Below, piece by piece: positions 1 to 5,029 of a DNA stretch of 5,029 bases. The DNA is taken from assembly GCA_947478975.1 (NCBI GenBank), contig CANJYI010000234.1, forward strand, positions 1 to 5,029, written 5' to 3'. Both the position numbers and the translations under genes were made by a program. Below the pieces are notes generated by a model. It saw nothing but the letters and a program-made list of their open reading frames with translations. It had not been told where the DNA came from and did not search any database. Within the stretch, counting starts at the first letter, position 1, and every line of letters starts with the position of its first letter. The DNA comes from Chthoniobacteraceae bacterium. GTDB lineage: Bacteria > Verrucomicrobiota > Verrucomicrobiia > Chthoniobacterales > Chthoniobacteraceae.

Positions 1-1
1 T

Positions 2-91
2 CAGTCGAGTGACGCGGGCAGTTACGACGTCCAGGTGGGCAATGCAGTGAGCACGGTGCTTTCGAACGCCGCCGTGGTGAGCGTGAACACG
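2..91 (+). repeat. Ig-like unit I1, C-terminal part only
   Basis: These 30 codons supply the end of a unit, from just before the D-A-G-S-Y-D-V F-strand motif through the G strand, ending in V-S-V-N-T. The sequence after the motif is V-Q-V-G-N-A-V-S-T-V, where the usual Gly of the V-V-G-S-V turn is replaced by Ser. The upstream B and C strands lie before the window, which shows that the array continues to the left. Confidence 0.9.
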
Positions 92-3000
92 CCTGTGAGC
101 ATCACGAGCCAACCGGTCGGCGCCACGCTTGATGCGGGTGCCGCCGCCTCACTGAGTGTGACAGCAACCGGCACCGCACCGCTGACCTACCAGTGGCGGA
201 AGGACGGAGTGGTGCTCTCCGGCGGAACCGCAACCACCTATGTTGTGCCCTCGCTGCAGGGAGTGGATGCCGGGACCTACGATGTGGTGGTGACAAACCC
301 CGCCGGCAGTGTCACCAGCAACACCGCACAGCTTTCGGTCAATACGCCGCCCAGCATCACCAAGCAGCCCGTAACGCTGACCGTGATCACGGGCGTGAGC
401 GCCAAATTCAGCGTGACGGTCACTGGCGCCGCGCCGCTCACCTACCAGTGGCGCAAAGCGGGTGTGGCGATTGCAGGGGCCACCGACTCGACCTACATCA
501 TCTCGCCGGTGGCCTCGACTGACGCCTCGACCTACAGCGTGGTGGTCACAAACCCTCTGGGCACCGCCACCTCCACCAACGCCTCCCTGGTGCTTACCTC
601 CGGCCCGATGATCACTGAACAGCCTGTGGCCGTAGCCGTGAATCCGGGCAAGAGCGCGAGTCTCACCGTGGCCGCGGTGGGTGCCGTCAATGGGGGCGCG
701 ATCACCTACCAGTGGCGCAAAAACGGCGTGGCAATCGCGGGAGCGACCGGCTCGACTTACAAGATTCTTTCCGCCCAGTCCACGCACGCCGGCCTTTACG
801 ATGTGCTCGCAAAGAACGGCTCGGGCAGCATGCTCAGCGTCGGCGTGCCGCTGACCCTCAACGTCGCGGCCTCCATCAAAACCGCGCCCGCAGCAGCTGC
901 GGTCAACCCCGGAGCGTCGACCACCCTGAGTGTGGTGGCGACCGGTACGGAACCGTTCACCTACCAATGGCGCCGCGGCGGCGCAGCAGTTGCCGGGGCC
1001 AACCAGAGCACCTACACGATCACTTCAGCGCAGGCTGGCAACGTGGGTAGCTACGACGTGGTGGTGGGGAATGTGGTCAACTCGGTCACGAGTCCGAGCG
1101 CCCTTGTGCGCCTCAACAGCCCGCTCACCATCATCGCCCAGCCCGCCTCGACAGGGATCAATCTTGGGGCGTCAAAAACGCTGAGTGTCGCTGCCTCGGG
1201 CACTACGCCTATCACCTACCAGTGGCGGCGCGCAGGCGTGGCAATCCCCGGTGCCAATGCCGCCTCCTATCTGGTATCCGGCGCGGGAATGCAAAATGTG
1301 GGTAGCTATGACGTGGTCCTCACCAACGTGGTGGGCAGCGTCGTAAGCAACCCGGCAGCCGTCACGCTCAATACCGCGGTTACGATCCTCTCGCAGCCCG
1401 CCGCCGCCACGGTGAATCCAGGCAAGTCCGTCACCTTTAGCGTCAGTGCCGCCGGCACGGCTCCCATTACCTATTCATGGCGTAAAAATGGAGTGGCGAT
1501 CGCGGGGGCAATCGGAGCCAGCTACACCATTTCCTCCGCGCAGCTTTCTCACACCGGCAGCTACGATGTGCTCGTGACCAATGTGGTCGGGAGTGTGGCA
1601 AGCAACGCGGCAGTGTTGACGCTCAACTCCCCGGTGACCATCACCACGCAGCCCGTGGCCGCCATGCTGAATCCATGGGCGCCCGCACAGCTGAGCGTGA
1701 CGGCCACGGGCACCGCGCCGATCACCTACCAGTGGCGCAAGGGCGGGGTGGCAATCCCGGGCGCCACCACCTCGACCTATTCGCTGGCTGCGGTCCAGTC
1801 CGGCGACGCGGGGACTTATGATGTGGTGGTCAGCAACGTGGTGGGCAGCGTCATCAGCGCAACGGCAAAAATCGCATTGAACACCGCGGTTTCCATCACC
1901 ACACAGCCTGCGAGTGTCTCGTTGAATCCGGCCGCCTCCAAGACGCTGAGCGTCGTGGCCGCGGGCACCGCGCCGCTCAGCTATCAATGGCGCAAGAACC
2001 GCGTGGCAATCGACGGTGCAACAGCGGCCAGTTTTACCATCGCCTCGGCGAAGGCCGCCGATGCAGGGATCTACGACGTTTCCGTGACCAATGTGGTGGG
2101 AACGGTTTCGAGCAATTCCGCAGTGGTGCTCCTCAACACGCCAGTGTCGCTCACGACCGTCCCGGTGGGCGCAACACTGAACCCCGGCGCTGCTCTCTCC
2201 CTCGGGGTGGCCGCCACAGGAACCGCGCCGATCACCTACCAATGGCGGCGTAACGGGGCGGCAATTTCCGGTGCCACCGGCGCTTTCTACACCCTGGCAA
2301 GCGTCGCGGCCGTCAACGCAGGCAGTTACGATGTGGTGGTCAGCAACGTCGTTGGCAGCCAGACCACCTCGCCCGTCACGGTCGCAGTCAATGCTCCCGT
2401 GACCTTCACCACCCAGCCCGTCGGTGGTGCCCTCAATCCGGGCGCCTCCAAAACGCTGAGCGTGGTGGTCACAGGCACCGCACCCCTGAGCTATCAGTGG
2501 CGCAAGAACGGTGCGGAAATTTCCGGCGCCACCAGCGCAAGCTACACCATCGCAGGGGCGACAGACACAGACGCAGCGGTTTACGATGTCTTGGTGACCA
2601 ACGTCGTCGGTTCGGTTGCCAGCAAAGCGGTCAGCGTCACGCTCAATGTCCCGGTGAGCATCACCACGCAGCCCGTCGGCGCCGCATTGAATCCGGGCGT
2701 GGCACGCACCCTCACCGTGGCGGTGGCCGGCACCGCGCCCTTCGCCTACCAGTGGCGCAAAAACGGGGCGACCATCGCGGGCGCCACCGCTGCGAGCTAC
2801 GCGCTCGGGAATGTGCAGACGGCGAGCGCCGGGAGTTACGACGTGGTCGTGCGTAACGCTGTGGGGAGCGTGACCAGCAGCGCTGCTATCGTGAGTGTCA
2901 ATGCGCCGGTGGTGCTTACCTCGCAGCCGGCGACGCTGACCGTCAACGCTGGTTCCCCGGCGGCCCTGAGCGTGTCTGCCACGGGCACCGCGCCGCTCAC

Positions 3001-5029
3001 CTACCAGTGGCGCAAGAACGGCGTGAGTATCGCGGGTGCGACGAGCGCGACCTTCAGTCTGCCCGAGGCGCAAACCACAGACGGCGCGGGTTACACCGTG
3101 CTCGTGAGCAATGTGGTCGGCGCCGTCACAAGCAGCACGGCGTTGCTGACGGTCAACGCAACCGTCACCAAGACGCTCTACAAGTACATCTCCGGCAGCT
3201 ACACTTGGGCGCAGGCAAAGGCCGATGCAGGGGCGCGTGGCGCTCATCTGGCGACCATCACGACGGCCGTGGAATGGAGCGCGGCCCTCACTCAGCTGGG
3301 CACCAACGCCACAAAAGTCCTGTGGCTTGGCGGTTACCAAGCCACGGGCGCAGCCGAACCCGATGGCGGATGGCTGTGGGTTACCGGGGAACCCTTTGCC
3401 TACACCCGTTGGGGCGCTGCCCAGCCGGATGACACCGACGGCACCCAGAATTATCTGGCACTCAACGGTACGGGCCTGGCGGCGGGGACCTGGAATGATG
3501 TGGACGCGGCCGGCGGGGGCAAGGTGGTGGGCTACGTGCTCGAACAGGATCCCGTGGAAATCACCTCGCAGTTGGCGGCTCAGGCCGTGGCGCTGGACCA
3601 GTCATTGACGCTGAATATCACCGCGACGGGAGCAGGGCCCTTGACCTACCAGTGGCGAAAGAACGGGACCGCCATCAGCGGTGCCACCGCGGCTTCTTAC
3701 ACGATCAGCGGAGCACAGGCATCGAGTGCGGGCAGTTACGACGTCGTGGTGAGCAACCCTTGCGGCAGCCTGACCAGTAGTACCGCGGCGGTGAGCGTGA
3801 ATGTGCCCGTGTCGATTGCCACGCAGCCGGCCAGCGTGATGGCGAATCCCGATGCCGCAGTGCAGCTTTCCGTGACGGCGACGGGCACCGGACCGCTTGC
3901 GTATCAGTGGCGGAAAAACGGAGCGGTGCTCGAGGGCGCGACCGGCGCTGTCTATGCGCTTGCCGCGGCGCAACTGAGCGACGCGGGCGCGTATGACGTG
4001 GTCGTGTCCAACTTGGTGGGGAGTGTGGCAAGCAGCGCGGCAACGGTGGTGATCAACGCGCCGTTGACCCTGACAAGTCAGCCACAGGGGGCTGCGTTGA
4101 ACCCAACCGGGGCGATCACCTTGAGCGTGGGGATCAGCGGTACAATGCCCGCCAGCTTCCAGTGGCGGCGGGACGGAGTGCCCATCAGCGGTGCGACCGC
4201 GGCCACCTACACGGTATTTGCGAGCCAGCTTTCCGGTGCGAACGCCTTCGATGTTGTGGTGACCAACATTGTCGGCAGCGTTTTGAGTGAGGCTGCCGTT
4301 GTGGCGGCCAATGTGGCCGCCAGCATCTCGGAGCAGCCGGCACCCGTTTCCGTCGGGCTTGGAGCGGACGCCGTCTTCCGGGTCGTTGCCGGCGGCACCG
4401 CGCCGTTGACCTACCAGTGGCGGCGTAACGGGGTGGCGATTGCGGGAGCCAACGCAGCAAACTACGTGCTTTCGGGCGTTCAGTCTGCGGACGCGGGGAG
4501 CTTTGATGTGGCCGTGGGAAATGTGGCTGGAACGGTGACCAGCGCCGTGGCGATGCTGAGCGTCAACGTGCCGGTGAGCGTGAGCACGCAACCGGTTGGG
4601 GCGGCGCTCAACGCCGGTGGAGGCACCACCCTCAGTGTCACCGCAACAGGAACAGCTCCGCTGACCTACCAGTGGTTCCGCAATGGCGAACCCATCGTTG
4701 GCGCCACGGCGCGCACCTACACGCTTGCAGCAGCGCAGGAGTCGGACTCGGGCGCCTACCAGGTCGCGGTGACCAACGTCGTGGGAACCGTTGCCAGCAA
4801 CCTTGCCCTGGTGACGATCAACACGCCGCCGACCCTCGAGCAGCAGCCGCTCGCGGCTAATGTGAATCCCGGCGCGGCCGTGACCTTCAGCGTGGGAGCG
4901 GTCGGCACGGCTCCGTTGAGCTATCAGTGGCGCAAGAACGGTGTGGCGATCGCAGGCGCCACCAGCGCGGTCTATGCGCTGGGTGCGGTTCAAAGTGCGG
5001 CGGCCGGTTCGTACGACGTGGTGGTGCGA
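2..5029 (+). CDS. Giant Ig-like repeat protein with an internal C-type-lectin-like domain (partial, both ends outside the window)
   Basis: One frame stays open for 1,676 codons with no stop. It enters and leaves the window mid-domain, so signal peptide, start codon, ribosome binding site and C-terminal anchor or sorting domain cannot be seen. Residues 1-1053 (numbered from nt 2) are Ig-like units I1-I13, residues 1054-1183 a C-type-lectin-like domain, and residues 1184-1676 Ig-like units I14-I19. The Ig calls rest on the repeated Trp in Y-Q-W-R, the D-A-G-x-Y-D-V F-strand motif and a length of 85 residues, which fits an I-set/Ig_3-type fold. No catalytic domain or membrane segment was noticed. 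Cysteine is nearly absent (one codon) and small residues (Ala, Gly, Ser, Thr, Val) dominate, as expected for an extracellular beta-sandwich stalk. Likely role: surface or secreted adhesin, or a scaffold displaying the lectin domain; this is inferred. A carbohydrate-active enzyme with a catalytic domain outside the window is an alternative. The coding call is very secure and the function is not. Confidence 0.95.
602..865 (+). repeat. Ig-like unit I4, the only unit of non-standard length (88 codons)
   Basis: This unit has three codons more than any other complete unit. The extra residues lie between the B strand and the C strand: where other units read G-T-A-P-L-T-Y-Q-W, this one reads G-A-V-N-G-G-A-I-T-Y-Q-W, so the B-C loop is longer. 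Its F-strand and following loop are also unusual: H-A-G-L-Y-D-V-L-A-K-N-G-S-G-S-M instead of D-A-G-S-Y-D-V-V-V-S-N-V-V-G-S-V. Trp and the Tyr-x-Val pair are kept and the frame is intact, so it should still fold as an Ig unit. Confidence 0.9.
3161..3550 (+). other. C-type-lectin-like domain (CTLD) encoded within the giant CDS
   Basis: These 130 codons break the Ig pattern and match the CTLD (Lectin_C) plan. In order they show Y-T-W-A-Q-A-K followed by G-A-H-L-A-T-I (first helix and strand), W-L-G-G-Y at nt 3323-3337 (the W-I-G-L position), G-G-W-L-W-V-T-G-E-P-F (3365-3397), Y-T-R-W (3401-3412), Q-P-D (3422-3430), Q-N-Y-L-A-L, W-N-D-V (3491-3502) and a final G-Y-V-L-E. In animal C-type lectins the E-P-N/Q-P-D motif and the Asn-Asp of W-N-D bind Ca2+ and sugar, and Q-P-D favours galactose-type ligands. 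Both motifs are present here, so Ca2+-dependent binding is plausible. The usual Glu before Asn is Gln here (T-Q-N), which could weaken the site. None of the conserved CTLD cysteines is present, so the fold lacks disulphides. The domain lies exactly between I13 and I14 and does not interrupt either. The CTLD call is strong; sugar specificity is not. Confidence 0.88.
3551..3805 (+). repeat. Ig-like unit I14, directly after the lectin domain, with the only cysteine seen
   Basis: The N-terminal third differs from its neighbours: P-V-E-I-T-S-Q-L-A-A-Q-A-V-A-L-D-Q lacks the usual Q-P and L-N-P-G motifs, and the B strand reads L-N-I-T-A-T-G with Ile at the cysteine-equivalent position. From Y-Q-W-R-K-N-G onward it is typical. 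After V-V-V-S-N comes P-C-G-S instead of V-V-G-S, placing Cys1254 (nt 3761-3763) in the F-G loop, not in the core where Ig disulphides form. Length is the standard 85 codons. Confidence 0.88.
4826..5029 (+). repeat. Ig-like unit I19, N-terminal 68 residues
   Basis: The unit runs from P-P-T-L-E-Q-Q-P through V-N-P-G, Y-Q-W-R-K-N-G-V-A-I-A-G-A-T and A-A-G-S-Y-D-V-V-V, then reaches the window edge in phase at an Arg codon. It is close to consensus and unbroken, so the array continues to the right and the end of the gene lies outside the window. Confidence 0.9.

Larger units (their letters stand above)
2..3160 (+). repeat. Ig-like repeat array, first block (I1 partial, I2-I13 complete)
   Basis: Unit starts, set at the residue after the conserved L-x-x-N-T/A/S/V, are nt 92, 347, 602, 866, 1121, 1376, 1631, 1886, 2141, 2396, 2651 and 2906, with the last unit ending at 3160. 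All are 255 nt except I4 (602-865, 264 nt). Unit layout by residue: x-V-S-I-T-T-Q-P at 1-8, L-N-P-G near 13-16, L-S-V-x-A-x-G at 21-27, Y-Q-W-R at 33-36, G-A-T/N at 44-46, D-A-G-x-Y-D-V at 59-65, V-x-N-x-x-G-x-V at 67-74. Trp35 is present in every complete unit. The B-strand and F-strand cysteines of classical Ig domains are Val23 and Val65 in every unit of this block where that position is present. Synonymous codons vary between units (for example Tyr33 TAC or TAT, Gln34 CAG or CAA), so these are diverged rather than fresh duplications. Confidence 0.93.
3551..5029 (+). repeat. Ig-like repeat array, second block (I14-I18 complete, I19 partial)
   Basis: Unit starts are nt 3551, 3806, 4061, 4316, 4571 and 4826, and all five complete units are 255 nt, so the register of the first block resumes after the lectin domain. 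Trp35 and Val65 are kept throughout; the B-strand position 23 is Val except Ile in I14. This block drifts further from consensus than the first: I16 has A-S-F-Q-W-R-R-D-G and G-A-N-A-F-D-V, and I18 has Y-Q-W-F-R-N-G-E-P with D-S-G-A-Y-Q-V. I18 is the only complete unit without Arg after the Trp. Confidence 0.93.

Noticed and set aside
193..522. Plus-strand ORFs in other frames (193-522, 712-1050, 1987-2253, 2497-2856, 3007-3432)
   Set aside because: All start at the ATG-like stretch around the conserved Tyr-Gln-Trp codons read out of frame, or at nearby out-of-frame ATGs, and run Arg/His-rich. They are off-frame shadows of the Ig repeats.
149..967. Minus-strand 272-codon ORF
   Set aside because: Antisense shadow of units I2-I5. 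Its His/Arg/Gly-rich periodic translation matches no family I recognise, and the plus frame is continuous with clear domains.
3161..3550. Frameshift or foreign insertion at the break in the Ig pattern
   Set aside because: The frame continues through the segment without shift, flanking Ig units are complete, and the residues match the CTLD plan, so this is an in-frame domain. No inverted repeats or target-site duplication were noticed at its edges.
92..4825. Tandem DNA repeat such as a CRISPR array or noncoding satellite
   Set aside because: The 255-nt period is a coding repeat with conserved protein motifs and synonymous codon drift. There are no short identical direct repeats with unique spacers.
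3602..4993. Minus-strand 463-codon ORF
   Set aside because: Antisense shadow of units I14-I19 with the same mirrored repeat pattern. No ribosome binding site or domain supports it.
2..5029. Retron, toxin-antitoxin, phage-defence or other multi-gene system
   Set aside because: There is only one gene in the window and no catalytic, nuclease, polymerase or noncoding-RNA signature was seen.

Overview
The window lies entirely inside one giant plus-strand gene. Reading frame 2 (nt 2-5029) is open for 1,676 codons with no stop codon, and neither the start nor the end of the gene is present. It encodes part of a very long repetitive protein, probably secreted or cell-surface. The protein is an array of bacterial immunoglobulin-like (Ig) domains with one C-type-lectin-like domain (CTLD) set into it.

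Layout: the tail of one Ig unit (nt 2-91), twelve complete Ig units (92-3160), the CTLD (3161-3550), five complete Ig units (3551-4825), and the first 68 residues of another (4826-5029). I number the Ig units I1-I19; I1 and I19 are cut by the window edges. Sixteen of the 17 complete units are exactly 255 nt (85 codons) by my count. The exception is I4, with 88 codons. Units abut directly with no spacer. Each carries a Y-Q-W-R-K-N-G-like C-strand motif, a G-A-T/N turn, a D-A-G-x-Y-D-V F-strand motif and a V-x-N-x-x-G-x-V segment. Both cysteines of the classical Ig disulphide are replaced by aliphatic residues. I found one cysteine codon in the whole frame (nt 3761-3763).

Organism: the DNA is clearly GC-rich. 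Long arrays of cysteine-free Ig units of the 'YQWRKNGVAI.GAT...DAGSYDVVV.N..GSV.S' type are, from general knowledge, common in giant extracellular proteins of Verrucomicrobiota (for example Opitutaceae-like bacteria) and some related phyla. I infer such a source with moderate confidence; nothing in the window fixes the taxon.

Function: the Ig units most likely form a stiff stalk or spacer, and the CTLD is the most plausible ligand- or glycan-binding element. Adhesion, or anchoring to polysaccharide, is inferred rather than shown. No second gene, RNA gene, promoter, terminator, mobile element or CRISPR array is visible. Long open frames on the minus strand and in other plus frames are shadows of the repeat. 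I see no sign of a multi-gene system here. The notable points are the exact 85-codon metric, the cysteine-free design, the single CTLD placed at a unit boundary, and the lone cysteine just after it.
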